DNA from: Pseudomonadota bacterium | Lineage (GTDB): Bacteria; Pseudomonadota; Gammaproteobacteria; Burkholderiales; Burkholderiaceae_C | Direction: 5' to 3' | NCBI GenBank assembly: GCA_963204815.1 | Contig: CAUJHQ010000007.1 | Coordinates: forward strand, 1 to 54,621 | DNA: 54,621 nt | Shown: positions 18,393 to 29,097 of the stretch, in pieces | Numbering within the stretch: the stretch's first letter is position 1 | Layout of the letters: every line of letters starts with the position of its first letter | Made by a program: the position numbers and the translations under genes | The notes under the pieces: model-generated | Database searches by the model: none | What the model was told of the DNA's origin: nothing | The model's input: only the letters and a program-made list of their open reading frames with translations

Positions 18393-19703
18393 TCAGCGAG
18401 GATTCTTCGCCTGCGCGTCGAGCGCCCTCAGTTCGGCCAGGCGATCGGCGATGCGCTGCTCCAGGCCGCGCGGGGCCGGCTCGTACCAGCGCCGCTCGCC
18501 CACGCCGTCGGGCAGGTAGCGTTCGCCGGCCGCGTAGCCGCCGGGCTCGTCGTGCGCGTAGCGGTAACCCTCGCCGTGACCCAGGCTCTTCATCAGCTTC
18601 GTCGGCGCGTTGCGCAGGCGGTCGGGCACCGGGCGCGTGCCGTCCTGGCGCACGAAGTCGCGCACGCCGTTCCAGGCCTTGTAGACGGCATTCGACTTCG
18701 CGGCCACCGCGAGGTAGACCACGGCCTCGGCGAGTGCCAGTTCGCCCTCGGGCGAGCCCAGCCGTTCGTAGACGGCGGTGGCGTCGAGCGCGATCTGCAG
18801 CGCGCGCGGGTCCGCGAGGCCGATGTCCTCGCAGGCCATGCGCACGATGCGGCGCGCGGCGTAGCGCGGGTCGACGCCGCCGTCGAGCATGCGCGCCAGC
18901 CAGTACAGCGCGGCGTCGGGGTCGGAGCCGCGCACGCTCTTGTGCAGCGCCGAGATGGCATCGTAGAACTGGTCGCCGCCCTTGTCGGAGCGGCGCAGCA
19001 GTTCGCCCAGCGTGCGTTCGAGCAGCGCTTCGTCGATCTCGGTCGCGCCGCCGGCCGACGCGACGAGGTTGTCGTAGGCATTGAGCAGCCGCCGCGCGTC
19101 GCCGTCGGCGTGGGCCACGAGGCGCGTGCGCGCGGCGTCGTTCATCGGCGGCGCGCCGAGCAGAACGCGCGCGCGTTCCAGCAGCGCCACCAGTTCGTCG
19201 TCGGACAGCGCCTTCAGCACGTGCACCGTCGCGCGCGACAGCAGCGCCGAGTTGACCTCGAAGCTCGGGTTCTCGGTGGTGGCGCCAATGAAGGTGAACA
19301 GCCCCGATTCCACGTGCGGCAGGAAGGCGTCCTGCTGCGCCTTGTTGAAGCGGTGCACCTCGTCGACGAAGACCACCGTCGCGCGGCCCTGCTGGCGCTG
19401 CAGCTGCGCCTGTTCGACCGCTTCGCGGATGTCCTTCACGCCGGCGAGCACGGCCGACAGCACGATGAAGTGCGCGTCCACCGCGCCGGCCACCAGGCGC
19501 GCCAGCGTCGTCTTGCCGACACCCGGCGGCCCCCAGAGGATCATCGACGGCACGCGGTGCTGCTCGAACGCCACGCGCAGCGGCCGGCCGGCGCCCAGCA
19601 GGTGCTGCTGGCCGATGACCTCGTCGATCGTCCTCGGGCGCAGCCGTTCGGCCAGCGGCACGGTGGGCGCAGGGTCGGCGAACAGCGAATCCTGCATTTC
19701 CAT
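18393..19703 (-). CDS. rarA: Replication-associated recombination protein A (RarA/MgsA AAA+ ATPase)
   Basis: This AAA+ ATPase is related to clamp loaders and acts at stalled replication forks. It has 436 residues. Walker A is GPPGVGKTT (Lys64), Walker B is VFVDEVHRF (Asp114-Glu115), and sensor motif [12 protein letters not shown] follows. The C-terminal part carries the MgsA tetramerisation and DUF815-like segments ([11 protein letters not shown]). The N-terminus contains QDSLF (residues 4-8), which looks like a sliding-clamp binding motif. I chose the ATG at 19703 (MEMQD); the ATG six bases inside is equally possible. In many proteobacteria rarA follows lolA directly; here two opposite-strand genes lie between. 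Confidence 0.94.
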   Translation of the reverse strand: MEMQDSLFADPAPTVPLAERLRPRTIDEVIGQQHLLGAGRPLRVAFEQHRVPSMILWGPPGVGKTTLARLVAGAVDAHFIVLSAVLAGVKDIREAVEQAQLQRQQGRATVVFVDEVHRFNKAQQDAFLPHVESGLFTFIGATTENPSFEVNSALLSRATVHVLKALSDDELVALLERARVLLGAPPMNDAARTRLVAHADGDARRLLNAYDNLVASAGGATEIDEALLERTLGELLRRSDKGGDQFYDAISALHKSVRGSDPDAALYWLARMLDGGVDPRYAARRIVRMACEDIGLADPRALQIALDATAVYERLGSPEGELALAEAVVYLAVAAKSNAVYKAWNGVRDFVRQDGTRPVPDRLRNAPTKLMKSLGHGEGYRYAHDEPGGYAAGERYLPDGVGERRWYEPAPRGLEQRIADRLAELRALDAQAKNPR

Positions 19704-19820
19704 GCCCGGATTGTCGCAGCGGCCGCAAATTGCGCCGGCACGACGCCGCTTATCGGGCCATCGCGCGGCGCGCGCCGGCCGCACACTGCGCCGCAGGTTT
19801 GTTCACCCGCGACTGCCCCG

Positions 19821-20345
19821 ATGGAAGCCCTGGCCACCCGCGCCGCCCCCGCCCCCGCCACGAGCGCGTCCGCCGCCCCCGCCGCCCAGAGCGCACAAGA
19901 GTGCCTGTCGTTCAAGCTCGGCGACGAGGAGTACGGCATCGACATCCTGCAAGTGCAGGAGATCCGCGGCTACGAGCCGCCGACGCGCATCGCCAACGCC
20001 GCCCCGCACATCAAGGGCGTGACGAACCTGCGCGGGGTGATCGTGCCCATCGTCGACATGCGCATCCGCTTCGGCCTGCCCGAAGTGCAGTACAACAGCT
20101 TCACCGTCGTGATCATCCTGAACCTCGGCGGCCGCACGGTCGGCATGGTCGTCGACTCGGTCAGTGATGTTCTGGTGCTCGCACCCGGCCAGATCAAGCC
20201 GGCGCCCGAATTCCACGGGCGCATCGACGCCGGCCACATCACCGGCCTGGGCACCGTGACCACCGGCGGCGCCGAACGCATGCTGATCCTGATGGACATC
20301 GACGGCCTGATGAGGGCCCCCGACATGGGCCTCGTCGAAGCCTGA
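19821..20345 (+). CDS. cheW: CheW-like chemotaxis coupling protein (orphan)
   Basis: The 174-residue protein has an Ala/Pro-rich N-terminal tail of about 28 residues and then one CheW domain: [36 protein letters not shown], and a late conserved ILMDIDGLM. CheW links chemoreceptors to CheA at the inner face of the membrane. No cheA, receptor or flagellar gene is in the window. The gene is divergent from rarA (117 bases) and is followed after 23 bases by a gene for an outer-membrane-like protein. Confidence 0.9.
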   Translation: MEALATRAAPAPATSASAAPAAQSAQECLSFKLGDEEYGIDILQVQEIRGYEPPTRIANAAPHIKGVTNLRGVIVPIVDMRIRFGLPEVQYNSFTVVIILNLGGRTVGMVVDSVSDVLVLAPGQIKPAPEFHGRIDAGHITGLGTVTTGGAERMLILMDIDGLMRAPDMGLVEA

Positions 20346-20368
20346 CCGCAACCACCCGAGACACCTCC

Positions 20369-21049
20369 ATGATCCTGCGCACCGCTCTCGTCGCCCTCCT
20401 CGCCACCGCCGCGCTGCCGGCCTGGTCGGCCCGCCCGCTCGTCAGCGACGACGCGGCCGCCCTCGACAGCAACACCTGCGAGATCGAGGGCGCGGGCCAC
20501 CGCATCACGCGCAGCGGCGATCCCGACGTCACCGGGCTGGAGGCCACGTTCGCGTGCGGCGTCGGCTCATCGACGCAGCTGGCGCTCGGCGCCGGCCAGG
20601 AGCGCGGCGGCGGCATCACCGTGCGCACGCTGGTCGCCGGCGGCAAGACCATCTTCCGGCCCGCGGACAACGGCGCCACCGGGCTGGGCATCGCCTACGC
20701 CATCGACAACGTGCACGTGCCCGGCGAGGGCTCGAAGTTCGACAACGTCAGCATCACCGGCCTCGTCACCCGCGAGATCGTCCCCGGCTGGCTGCTGCAC
20801 GGCAACCTGGGCTGGAACCGCAGCCGCGCGGCGCACCAGAACACGACGACCTGGTCGGTCGGCCTGGAAAGCACCTCCAACCCCGTGTTCGCCGCCGACG
20901 TCTTCGGCGACGACCGCGGCCGGCCGGCGGTGTCCACCGGCGTCGGCTTCTCGTTCACGCGCGACTTCAGCATGAACGTCGGCGTGGCCCAGCAGTTCGA
21001 GTCGCCCGCGATCCGCCAGTGGACGCTTGGCGCGAAGATGGTCTTCTGA
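20369..21049 (+). CDS. Secreted beta-rich protein, probable small outer membrane barrel
   Basis: I do not recognise a named family. The 226-residue protein has a clear signal peptide (MILRTALVALLATAALPAWSA, cleaved about residue 21). The rest is rich in alternating short hydrophobic and polar stretches, ending in the aromatic residue Phe (AKMVF), as outer membrane barrels do. Segments such as LEATFACGVGSSTQLALG and VGFSFTRDFSMNVGVAQQF look like amphipathic beta strands. It starts 23 bases after cheW and probably shares its transcript. Role unknown. Confidence 0.7.
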   Translation: MILRTALVALLATAALPAWSARPLVSDDAAALDSNTCEIEGAGHRITRSGDPDVTGLEATFACGVGSSTQLALGAGQERGGGITVRTLVAGGKTIFRPADNGATGLGIAYAIDNVHVPGEGSKFDNVSITGLVTREIVPGWLLHGNLGWNRSRAAHQNTTTWSVGLESTSNPVFAADVFGDDRGRPAVSTGVGFSFTRDFSMNVGVAQQFESPAIRQWTLGAKMVF

Positions 21050-21055
21050 CGCGCC

Positions 21056-21661
21056 CTACTCTTCGATCACGTCGGCGCCCTTGGGCACGACGAAGCGGAA
21101 GGCCTCCGGCGGCAGCGCCACGTTGCCCGCGAAGCCGCTGAACTGCAGCAGCGAGCGCTGGCCGAAGCTGTCGACGACCTCCACCGCGGCCAGTTCCTTG
21201 CCGCGGAAGCCCACGCGCATCGACTGGAACGCGCCGTCCTTCGCCTTCGGCGTCGCCAGCGCCCAGTCGAGCCCGCCGCTGGAGGGCTGCGCCGAGAGCG
21301 TGAAGTCGGTTTCGAGCGAGCCGCCGGCCAGCAGCGCCGCCGGCGTGCTGCCCAGCGCCTTCGCGATCGGGCGCGAACTCACCTGGTTCAGGTCGGGGTC
21401 GTGGATCCAGACCTTCTGGCCGTCGGCCACCAGCGTCTGCTCGAAGGGCTTGGTGTAGGCGAAGCGGAAGCGGTTCGGGCGCGCGAACTCGAAGCTGCCG
21501 GAGCTGAGCTTCTTGCGCGCGCCGTCGGGCGACGTCACGGTCTGCGTGAAGGCGGCGCGGCCGCTCTTCACGTCGCGCCCGAACTCGCGCAGCGTGTCCA
21601 CCGCGTCGGCCTGCACGGCACCGGCGAAGGCCAGCGCGGCGGCGGCGATCCAGGTCTTCAT
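21056..21661 (-). CDS. lolA: Outer membrane lipoprotein carrier protein LolA
   Basis: LolA carries lipoproteins across the periplasm from LolCDE to LolB. The 201-residue precursor has a signal peptide (cleavage about residue 18, AVQA-DA). The mature part shows [26 protein letters not shown] and [17 protein letters not shown], all typical. The ATG at 21661 overlaps the ftsK stop by 4 bases (ATGA), giving ftsK-lolA coupling. The stop lies 6 bases from the convergent barrel gene. Confidence 0.94.
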   Translation of the reverse strand: MKTWIAAAALAFAGAVQADAVDTLREFGRDVKSGRAAFTQTVTSPDGARKKLSSGSFEFARPNRFRFAYTKPFEQTLVADGQKVWIHDPDLNQVSSRPIAKALGSTPAALLAGGSLETDFTLSAQPSSGGLDWALATPKAKDGAFQSMRVGFRGKELAAVEVVDSFGQRSLLQFSGFAGNVALPPEAFRFVVPKGADVIEE

Positions 21662-23994
21662 TCTTCGCGCTTGGGGATCAGCAAGTCCCGGTTCCCGTTG
21701 GTGGCCATGGACGATACGAGTCCGGACTTCTCCATTTGTTCCAGCAGCCGCGCGGCGCGGTTGTAGCCGATGCGCAAGTGGCGCTGCACGAGCGAGATCG
21801 ACGCGCGCCGGTGCTGCAGCACCACCGCCACCGCCTGGTCGTACATGGGGTCGCTCTCGCCACCGCCGCCGCCCGGCAGGTCGGCGGTGGCGGGGTCGCC
21901 CTCGCCGTCGAGCACGCCGCCTTCGAGGATGCCTTCGATGTAGTTCGGCTCGCCCTGGCCCTTCAGGTAGTCGACGACGCGGTGCACCTCGTCGTCGCTG
22001 ACGAAGGCACCGTGCACGCGCACCGGCACACCGCCGCCCGGCGGCAGGTACAGCATGTCGCCCTGGCCGAGCAGCGCCTCGGCGCCCATCTGGTCGAGGA
22101 TGGTGCGGCTGTCGATCTTGCTGGACACCTGGAAGCTCAGGCGCGTGGGGATGTTGGCCTTGATGAGGCCGGTGATGACGTCCACGCTCGGCCGCTGCGT
22201 GGCCAGGATCAGGTGGATGCCGGCGGCGCGCGCCTTCTGCGCCAGGCGGGCGATGAGTTCTTCGATCTTCTTGCCGACGACCATCATCAGGTCGGCCAGT
22301 TCGTCGATCACGACCACCACGTGCGGCAGGCGTTCCAGCGGCTCGGGCTGCTCGGGCGTCAGGCTGAAGGGGTTGCCGATGTGCTCGCCCTTCGCGGCCG
22401 CCTCGGCGATCTTCTTGTTGTAGCCGGCGAGGTTGCGCACGCCCAGCTTGCTCATGAACTTGTAGCGGCGTTCCATCTCGCCGACACACCAGTTGAGCGC
22501 GTTGGCGGCCTGCTTCATGTCGGTGACGACCGGCGCCAGCAGGTGCGGGATGCCTTCGTAGACGCTCATCTCGAGCATCTTCGGGTCGATCAGGATGAGC
22601 CGCACGTCGCGCGCCTCGGCCTTGTAGAGCAGGCTGAGGATCATGGCGTTGATGCCCACGCTCTTGCCCGAGCCGGTGGTGCCGGCGACCAGGCAGTGCG
22701 GCATCTTGGCGAGGTCGGCCACCACCGGGTTGCCGACGATGTCCTTGCCCAGGCCCATCGTCAGCATCGAGGCGGCGTCGTTGTAGACCTGCGATCCCAG
22801 GATCTCGGCCAGCCGGATGGTCTGGCGGCGCGCGTTCGGCAGTTCGAGCGCCATGTAGTTCTTGCCCGGGATCACCTCGACGACGCGGATGCTCACGAGC
22901 GACAGCGAACGCGCCAGGTCCTTCGCGAGGTTGACGACCTGCGCGCCCTTCACGCCGGTGGCAGGCTCGATCTCGTAGCGCGTGATCACCGGGCCGGGGC
23001 TGGCCGCGACCACGCGCACCTCGACGCCGAAGTCCTTCAGCTTCTTCTCGATGAGGCGGCTGGTCATCTCCAGCGACTCGGGCGTCACGCTCTCCTGGCG
23101 GCCCGGCGGCGCGGCGAGCAGGTCGACCTGCGGCAGCTTGGTGTCGCTGAGCTCGGTGAACAGCGGCTGCTGGCGTTCCTTCGCGACGCGCTCGGACTTC
23201 GGCACTTCCAGCACCGGCGGTTCGATGACGATGGGCAGGTGCTCCTCGATCTCGTGGCGCTCGACCTCGACGACCTGCTCGCGTTCGCGCTGCGCCTGTT
23301 CGCCGATGCGGCGGTCTTCCTCGCGCTCGCGACTTTCGGCGCGGCGCTCGCGCAGCGCGTCGAAGCGCTCGCCGATGGCGTCGGCCAGCCGCACCCACGA
23401 AAAGCGCAGCGCCAGCGACAGCCCCAGGCACAGCGCCGCGATCCACAGCACGCCCGAGCCGGCGAAGCCCAGCCAGCGCATCGACAGCGGTCCGAGCAGG
23501 TAGCCGAGCACACCGCCGGCATGGCCCGGCAGCGCCGCTTCCCAGCGGTAGAGGCGCGTCCACTCGAGCGCCGCGCTCGCGGCCAGCAGCAGCGCCAGGC
23601 CGACCCAGAACGCGGCGCGCGAACGGGCCAGGGTGGCGTCGCCATCGGCCTCGCCCCGCAGGCGGTGCGCCAGCGCGGCGAGCCACGCGCGCAGCGCCAC
23701 CGGCACCAGCCACCAGGCGGAGAAACCGAACAGGAAATAGGCCAGGTCCGAGAGCCGCGCCCCGAGCACGCCGGCCTTGTTGTGCACGCCATCGCCAGTG
23801 CCCGAGGTCGTGAAGGCGGCGTCGCCCGGGTGGTGCGTGACAAGCGCCAGCACGAACAGCAGCCAGGCAACGGCGCCGGCCACGAGCACCAGCTGCTGGC
23901 GCCAGCGCGGCGCCGCGGAAGGTAGGCCGGGCGTGCGTGCGGCGGCAGCGCCATCGGCGGAAAGGGAACCGAGCGGGAACGTCATGCCCGCCAT
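21658..23994 (-). CDS. ftsK: DNA translocase FtsK
   Basis: FtsK pumps chromosomal DNA at the division septum and activates XerCD. The 778-residue protein has four to five N-terminal membrane helices (residues 30-215). A short charged linker (about 215-300) follows, then the RecA-like motor with Walker A GTTGSGKS (residues 438-445), Walker [13 protein letters not shown] and the FtsK signature [16 protein letters not shown]. The C-terminal gamma winged helix (about 710-778, [16 protein letters not shown]) binds KOPS sites. The linker is much shorter than in E. coli, as in other betaproteobacteria. The ATG at 23994 or the one 9 bases inside may be used. It follows the Crp-family gene by 25 bases. 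Confidence 0.96.
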   Translation of the reverse strand: MAGMTFPLGSLSADGAAAARTPGLPSAAPRWRQQLVLVAGAVAWLLFVLALVTHHPGDAAFTTSGTGDGVHNKAGVLGARLSDLAYFLFGFSAWWLVPVALRAWLAALAHRLRGEADGDATLARSRAAFWVGLALLLAASAALEWTRLYRWEAALPGHAGGVLGYLLGPLSMRWLGFAGSGVLWIAALCLGLSLALRFSWVRLADAIGERFDALRERRAESREREEDRRIGEQAQREREQVVEVERHEIEEHLPIVIEPPVLEVPKSERVAKERQQPLFTELSDTKLPQVDLLAAPPGRQESVTPESLEMTSRLIEKKLKDFGVEVRVVAASPGPVITRYEIEPATGVKGAQVVNLAKDLARSLSLVSIRVVEVIPGKNYMALELPNARRQTIRLAEILGSQVYNDAASMLTMGLGKDIVGNPVVADLAKMPHCLVAGTTGSGKSVGINAMILSLLYKAEARDVRLILIDPKMLEMSVYEGIPHLLAPVVTDMKQAANALNWCVGEMERRYKFMSKLGVRNLAGYNKKIAEAAAKGEHIGNPFSLTPEQPEPLERLPHVVVVIDELADLMMVVGKKIEELIARLAQKARAAGIHLILATQRPSVDVITGLIKANIPTRLSFQVSSKIDSRTILDQMGAEALLGQGDMLYLPPGGGVPVRVHGAFVSDDEVHRVVDYLKGQGEPNYIEGILEGGVLDGEGDPATADLPGGGGGESDPMYDQAVAVVLQHRRASISLVQRHLRIGYNRAARLLEQMEKSGLVSSMATNGNRDLLIPKREE

Positions 23995-24019
23995 TGTCGC
24001 GGAAGGGCCCGCGACGAAC

Positions 24020-24688
24020 TCAATCGTTCTGCAACCGTTCCTTGATGATGACCGAGCCGTTTTCCTGCGTCTCGATGACGCCGCGGTCTTCCAGGTCCTT
24101 CATGACGCGGCTGACCATCTCGCGCGAGGCGCCGACGACCTTGGCCATGTCCTGGCGGCTGACCTTGTGGCGGATGATCTTCACGCCGTCGATCTCTTCG
24201 GCCATGTCGAGCAGCGTGCGCGCCACGCGGCCATACACGTCGAGCAGCGCGAGCGACTCGATCTGCCGGTCGGCATTGCGCAGCCGGCGCACGAGGCCGC
24301 GCAGGATGGCGTAGCTGAGGGTGGAGTTCTCCGGCAGGCAGCGCGCGAAGTCGGCGCGCGCGAGCACCAGCATGTCGGTCTGCACCTCGGCGCGCACGGT
24401 GGCCGAGTGCGGCTCGTTGTCGATCAGGCTCATCTCGCCGACGTAGTCGCCGGACTCCAGCACCGCCAGGATGACTTCGCGGCCACGTGTGTCCGAGGTC
24501 AGCACGCGGGCGCGGCCATTGAGCAGGATGAACAGCGCATTGCTCTTGCGGCCCTGCTCGACGACGAGTTCGCCACGGCGGAAGCGCCGCTTGACCACGC
24601 TGTCGGCGATGGCCTGCGCCTGGTCGGCGGTGAGCATCGAGAAGAGCGGCACACGGCGGATCAGATCCAGGTTCGAAAGCATCGACAT
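24020..24688 (-). CDS. Crp/Fnr-family transcription regulator with altered cyclic-nucleotide pocket
   Basis: The 222-residue protein has an N-terminal cyclic-nucleotide-binding beta roll, a dimer helix and a C-terminal winged helix. The recognition helix keeps SREMVSR (about residues 188-194), corresponding to SRETVGR of E. coli Crp, so a TGTGA-like site is plausible. The ligand pocket differs. Gly84-Glu85 remain, but His94 replaces the phosphate-binding Arg82 of Crp, and Ala139-Asp140 replace Thr127-Ser128. It may bind another ligand, such as cyclic di-GMP as in Clp-type proteins, or none. No Fnr cysteines are seen. I chose the ATG at 24688; another ATG lies 6 bases inside. It may share a transcript with ftsK. 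Confidence 0.88.
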   Translation of the reverse strand: MSMLSNLDLIRRVPLFSMLTADQAQAIADSVVKRRFRRGELVVEQGRKSNALFILLNGRARVLTSDTRGREVILAVLESGDYVGEMSLIDNEPHSATVRAEVQTDMLVLARADFARCLPENSTLSYAILRGLVRRLRNADRQIESLALLDVYGRVARTLLDMAEEIDGVKIIRHKVSRQDMAKVVGASREMVSRVMKDLEDRGVIETQENGSVIIKERLQND

Positions 24689-24816
24689 CGACAGGGCCCT
24701 CGTTGACGTTCTAGCTGTTGCCCGGGCAGCCCGCGTTGAAATGACACGGGTCTGCGAGAATTTGCCTATTGTGCCCATTGACACGGCCGCGGCGACTGGG
24801 GTGCAGCCCCATGTAA

Positions 24817-25840
<1,024 letters not shown>

Positions 25841-25903
25841 GGCGAGCTTTGCCGGGGGCGAGTGGTTACCCGGGCAGCCAAACAATTCGATCGGAGAAGC
25901 GTC

Positions 25904-26137
25904 ATGGCACGCGTCTGTCAAGTCACGGGCAAGGGCCCGATGGTGGGGAACAACGTCTCCCACGCCAACAACAAAACGAAGCGCCGCTTCCTGCCCAACC
26001 TGCAGTACCGCCGCTTCTGGGTCGAGAACGAGAACCGCTGGATCCGCCTGCGCATCAGCAACGCGGCGCTGCGGCTGATCGACAAGGTTGGCATCGAGAA
26101 GGTCGTCGCCGACCTGCGTGCCAAGGGCGAACTCTGA
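25904..26137 (+). CDS. rpmB: 50S ribosomal protein L28 (bL28)
   Basis: The 77-residue basic protein begins [23 protein letters not shown] and continues with [11 protein letters not shown], the standard bL28 signature. Length is normal. It is a structural part of the large ribosomal subunit. GGAGAAG before the ATG is a good ribosome-binding site. It is followed after 14 bases by rpmG, the usual order. Confidence 0.97.
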   Translation: MARVCQVTGKGPMVGNNVSHANNKTKRRFLPNLQYRRFWVENENRWIRLRISNAALRLIDKVGIEKVVADLRAKGEL

Positions 26138-26151
26138 GCTAGGGGACCGAC

Positions 26152-26322
26152 ATGGCAGCCAAAGGCGGACGCGAAAAGATCAAGCTGGAGTCCACGGCGG
26201 GCACCGGCCACTTCTACACCACGAGCAAGAACAAGAAGACGACGCCCGAGAAGCTCGAATTCCTGAAGTTCGATCCGAAGGCGCGCAAGCACGTCCTGTA
26301 CAAGGAAGTGAAGCTGAAGTAA
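26152..26322 (+). CDS. rpmG: 50S ribosomal protein L33 (bL33)
   Basis: The 56-residue basic protein reads [20 protein letters not shown] and later [20 protein letters not shown], the typical bL33. It lacks the two CxxC zinc pairs, so it is the zinc-free form that works under zinc limitation. It follows rpmB by 14 bases (GGGGACC as ribosome-binding site) and is followed by a strong terminator. Confidence 0.97.
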   Translation: MAAKGGREKIKLESTAGTGHFYTTSKNKKTTPEKLEFLKFDPKARKHVLYKEVKLK

Positions 26323-26345
26323 CCCTTCGGCTGCGCAAGCGAAGA

Positions 26346-26369
26346 GGGCCGCGAGAGCGGCCCTTTTTT
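26346..26369 (+). terminator. Intrinsic terminator of rpmB-rpmG
   Basis: A 7-base-pair GC stem (GGGCCGC with GCGGCCC) with a GAGA tetraloop is followed by six T residues, 23 bases after the rpmG stop. Confidence 0.92.
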
Positions 26370-26407
26370 CTTGCCCTGCGGCGCCGCGGGCGCCCACGGG
26401 GCCGGAA

Positions 26408-26439
26408 CCAAAAGAGAAACGGGACCCGAGGGTCCCGTT
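26408..26439 (-). terminator. Intrinsic terminator of the desaturase gene
   Basis: AACGGGACCC (26418-26427) and GGGTCCCGTT (26430-26439) form a perfect inverted repeat. Read on the minus strand the hairpin is followed by TTTCTCTTTTGG, a T-rich tail. It lies 20 bases past the desaturase stop. Confidence 0.85.
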
Positions 26440-26459
26440 GTGCTGTTCGCGTAGCGCCG

Positions 26460-27683
26460 TCAGGCGTGCGCCGCGCGGAGCTTCAGGGCAAAGTCCTGAA
26501 GCCCGGCGATGCCGCTCTCCTCGGCCTTCTTGCACCAGGCCTGCAGGTCGGCGACGAGCTGCTCGGCGGAGACGCCAGTGCGCGTCCACAGGCCACGCAG
26601 TTCCTCGCGCATCGTCACCAGCTTGGCCAGCTTGGGGCTTTCACCCAGCACCTGCGCCAACTCGGGCTTCACGACCTGCGGGATCTTGTCGTCGTCGCGG
26701 TGCAGCCAGGCCTTGGCGGCCAGCATCTGGCGCCAGGTGGCGGTGTTCTGCGCACCCTGCTCCTTCAGCCGATCGAGTTCGCCGCCGACGGCGCGCCGCA
26801 GTTCAGCGGCGTACTTGGCCATGACCTCGTAGCGGTTGGCGATGATCGCCTCCAGCGTCTTCCCGTCGGCCACCGGCTTGATGCTGCCCAGCGCCAGCTT
26901 CGGCGGCGTCTTGCGCACCTTCGCCAGACCGACCAGTTCCATGGAGCGGATGTAGAGCCAGCCGATGTCGAATTCGTACGGCTTCACCGACAACTTGGCC
27001 GACGTCGGGTAGGTGTGGTGGTTGTTGTGCAGCTCTTCGCCGCCGATGATGATGCCCCACGGCGACACGTTGGTCGAAGCGTCCTGCGCCTCGAAGTTGC
27101 GGTAGCCCCAGTAGTGGCCGATGCCGTTGATGATGCCGGCGGCGGTGATCGGGATCCACAGCATCTGCACCGCCCAGACCGTGAGGCCGAGGGCGCCGAA
27201 GAGGTAGAGGTTGACGATCATCGTCAGGCCCACGCCCTGCCAGGAATAGCGGCTGTACAGGTTGCGCTCGATCCAGTCGTCCGGTGTGTTGTGGCCGTAC
27301 TTGTCCAGCGTTTCCTGCACCTTGGCCTCGGCGCGGTAGAGCTCGCTGCCGGTCAGCAGCACGGTCTTGATGCCGCGCGTGACCGGACTGTGCGGGTCGT
27401 CGACCGTCTCGCACTTGGCGTGGTGCTTGCGGTGGATGGCCACCCATTCCTTCGTGACCATGCCCGTGGTCAGCCAGAGCCAGAGGCGGAAGAAGTGGGA
27501 CACGATCGGGTGCAACTCGAGCGCGCGGTGCGCCTGCGAGCGGTGCAGGAAGATCGTGACGGCAGCGATCGTCACGTGCGTGGCCGCCAGCGTGTACAGG
27601 AGCACCTGCCACCAGGTCGCCTGCAGCCAGCCGTTCGCGAGCCAATCCACGAAGACGTCGCGCAGGGCGATCAACTCATTCAT
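26460..27683 (-). CDS. Acyl-CoA/fatty acid desaturase (three histidine boxes)
   Basis: This integral membrane di-iron enzyme introduces a double bond into fatty acyl chains, probably delta-9, and so adjusts membrane fluidity. It has 407 residues. The histidine boxes are HRSQAH (HX4H, about residue 47), HRKHH (about residue 84) and HNNHH (about residue 218), with hydrophobic pairs between. The C-terminal 130 residues form a soluble helical extension with no motif I recognise. The ATG at 27683 is preceded by a good -10 at 27715-27720. The electron donor is not encoded nearby. Confidence 0.92.
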   Translation of the reverse strand: MNELIALRDVFVDWLANGWLQATWWQVLLYTLAATHVTIAAVTIFLHRSQAHRALELHPIVSHFFRLWLWLTTGMVTKEWVAIHRKHHAKCETVDDPHSPVTRGIKTVLLTGSELYRAEAKVQETLDKYGHNTPDDWIERNLYSRYSWQGVGLTMIVNLYLFGALGLTVWAVQMLWIPITAAGIINGIGHYWGYRNFEAQDASTNVSPWGIIIGGEELHNNHHTYPTSAKLSVKPYEFDIGWLYIRSMELVGLAKVRKTPPKLALGSIKPVADGKTLEAIIANRYEVMAKYAAELRRAVGGELDRLKEQGAQNTATWRQMLAAKAWLHRDDDKIPQVVKPELAQVLGESPKLAKLVTMREELRGLWTRTGVSAEQLVADLQAWCKKAEESGIAGLQDFALKLRAAHA

Positions 27684-27714
27684 CGGGTATCCAGTTCCAA
27701 TAAGACGTGACCCG

Positions 27715-27741
27715 ATTGTAGAGGCGCACCTTTCGCGAAAG
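27715..27741 (-). promoter_or_regulatory. Desaturase promoter with 12-base palindrome
   Basis: On the minus strand TACAAT (27715-27720) is a 5-of-6 match to the -10 box, about 32 bases before the start codon. The perfect palindrome CTTTCGCGAAAG (27730-27741) lies over the spacer and -35 side, where a repressor or activator could act. No good -35 is seen. Confidence 0.5.
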
Positions 27742-27834
27742 TTGCGGTTAACGCTTAGATGAAGCGCCCCAATCCGGCCGATCGACGGCAGATTTGCCGC
27801 AGATCAAACCAGATGAGGCCGTCAAACGCCGATT

Positions 27835-29097
27835 TCAACGCCGTTGCCAGACGGCGGCGAAGAAGCCGTCGGTCTGGTGGCGGTGCGGCCAAAGGCGCAG
27901 GAAGCGCCCCTGCGTCACCTGCGACGCCCCCTCCACCTTCAGGGATTCGAGCACTTCCGCGGCGGCCACAGGCACGAAATCGGTGCCTCGCGCCTCGTCG
28001 AAGGCGGCCACGACCGCCTCGTTCTCGGCTTCCAGCAGGCTGCAGGTGGCGTAGACGAGCCGCCCGCCGGGCTTCAGCAGCCGCGCCGCGCTGTCCAGGA
28101 TGGCCTTCTGCTTGGCCTGCAGTTCCTCGACCGACTTCGGCGACTGGCGCCACTTGAGGTCGGGGTTGCGCCGCAGCGTGCCCAGGCCCGAGCACGGCGC
28201 GTCGACGAGCACGCGGTCGATCTTGCCGGCCAGGCGCTTGATGCGGTCGTCCCGCTCGTGGGCGATCTGTGCCGGGTGCACGTTGGACAGGCCGCTGCGC
28301 GCCAGCCGCGGCTTCAGCGCGTCGAGCCGGTGGCCGGACACGTCGAACGCGTACAGGCGCCCGGTGCTGCGCATCGCCGCGCCCAGCGCGAGCGTCTTGC
28401 CGCCGGCGCCGGCGCAGAAGTCGACGACCATCTCGCCGCGCTTGGCGTCGGTCAGCAGCGCCAGCATCTGGCTGCCCTCGTCCTGCACCTCGACGGCGCC
28501 GGAGGTGAAGACCTCCAGCTTGTTCAGCGCCGGCTTGCCCTGCACGCGCAGGCCCCAGGGCGAGTACGGCGTCGGCTGGGCGTCGATGCCGGCCTCGGCA
28601 AGCGCACGCCGCACGTCGTCGCGCTTGGCCGTGAGGGTGTTGACGCGCAGGTCCAGCGGTGCCGGCTGCTCCAGCGCCTGCACCAAGGGCCAGAACTCGT
28701 CCGCCCCCAGTTGCTGCAGCAAGGCACCGGCCAGCCAGTCCGGCAGGTTGTGGCGTAGCTTCTCGGGCAACGTGCCACGGTCGACCTGCTGCACCTGGGC
28801 CAGCCATTGTTGTTCGTGCGGGGCCAGCGCGCTGCGCAGGAAGCTCTCGGCCCCCTGCCACGCCAGGACGGCGAGGCGGCGCTCGAGCGGGCCGCTGCCG
28901 CTTTGCGCCAGGTGGTTCAGCAGCAACCGCTGGCGCAGCACGGTGTAGGCCGTCTCGGCCAGCGTGTGGCGCTCGCGCGCTCCCAGCGCGCGGTGCTTGC
29001 GGAAGAAGGAGGAAACGACCAGGTCGGCCGGCTGGTCGAAGGCCAGCACCTGGCGCAGCAGGTCGGTTGCGAGGTCGAGCAGCGCGTTCGGATGCAT
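27835..29097 (-). CDS. rsmB: 16S rRNA (cytosine-5) methyltransferase, RsmB/NOP family
   Basis: This SAM-dependent enzyme methylates a cytosine in 16S rRNA. It has 420 residues. The N-terminal part (about 1-130) is a helical NusB-like or targeting region, and the C-terminal part is the NOP2/Sun methyltransferase. SAM motif VVDFCAGAGGKTLALG, the catalytic PCSG (VLVDAPCSGLGT) and the second conserved cysteine in LVYATCSL are present. The start overlaps the purN stop by one base (TGATG), so the genes are coupled. RsmB is the best call; RsmF is less likely given the length. Confidence 0.88.
   Translation of the reverse strand: MHPNALLDLATDLLRQVLAFDQPADLVVSSFFRKHRALGARERHTLAETAYTVLRQRLLLNHLAQSGSGPLERRLAVLAWQGAESFLRSALAPHEQQWLAQVQQVDRGTLPEKLRHNLPDWLAGALLQQLGADEFWPLVQALEQPAPLDLRVNTLTAKRDDVRRALAEAGIDAQPTPYSPWGLRVQGKPALNKLEVFTSGAVEVQDEGSQMLALLTDAKRGEMVVDFCAGAGGKTLALGAAMRSTGRLYAFDVSGHRLDALKPRLARSGLSNVHPAQIAHERDDRIKRLAGKIDRVLVDAPCSGLGTLRRNPDLKWRQSPKSVEELQAKQKAILDSAARLLKPGGRLVYATCSLLEAENEAVVAAFDEARGTDFVPVAAAEVLESLKVEGASQVTQGRFLRLWPHRHQTDGFFAAVWQRR

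Noticed and set aside
21736..23925. An open frame of 729 codons opposite ftsK
   Set aside because: Shadow of a certain gene; no start signal and no recognisable family.
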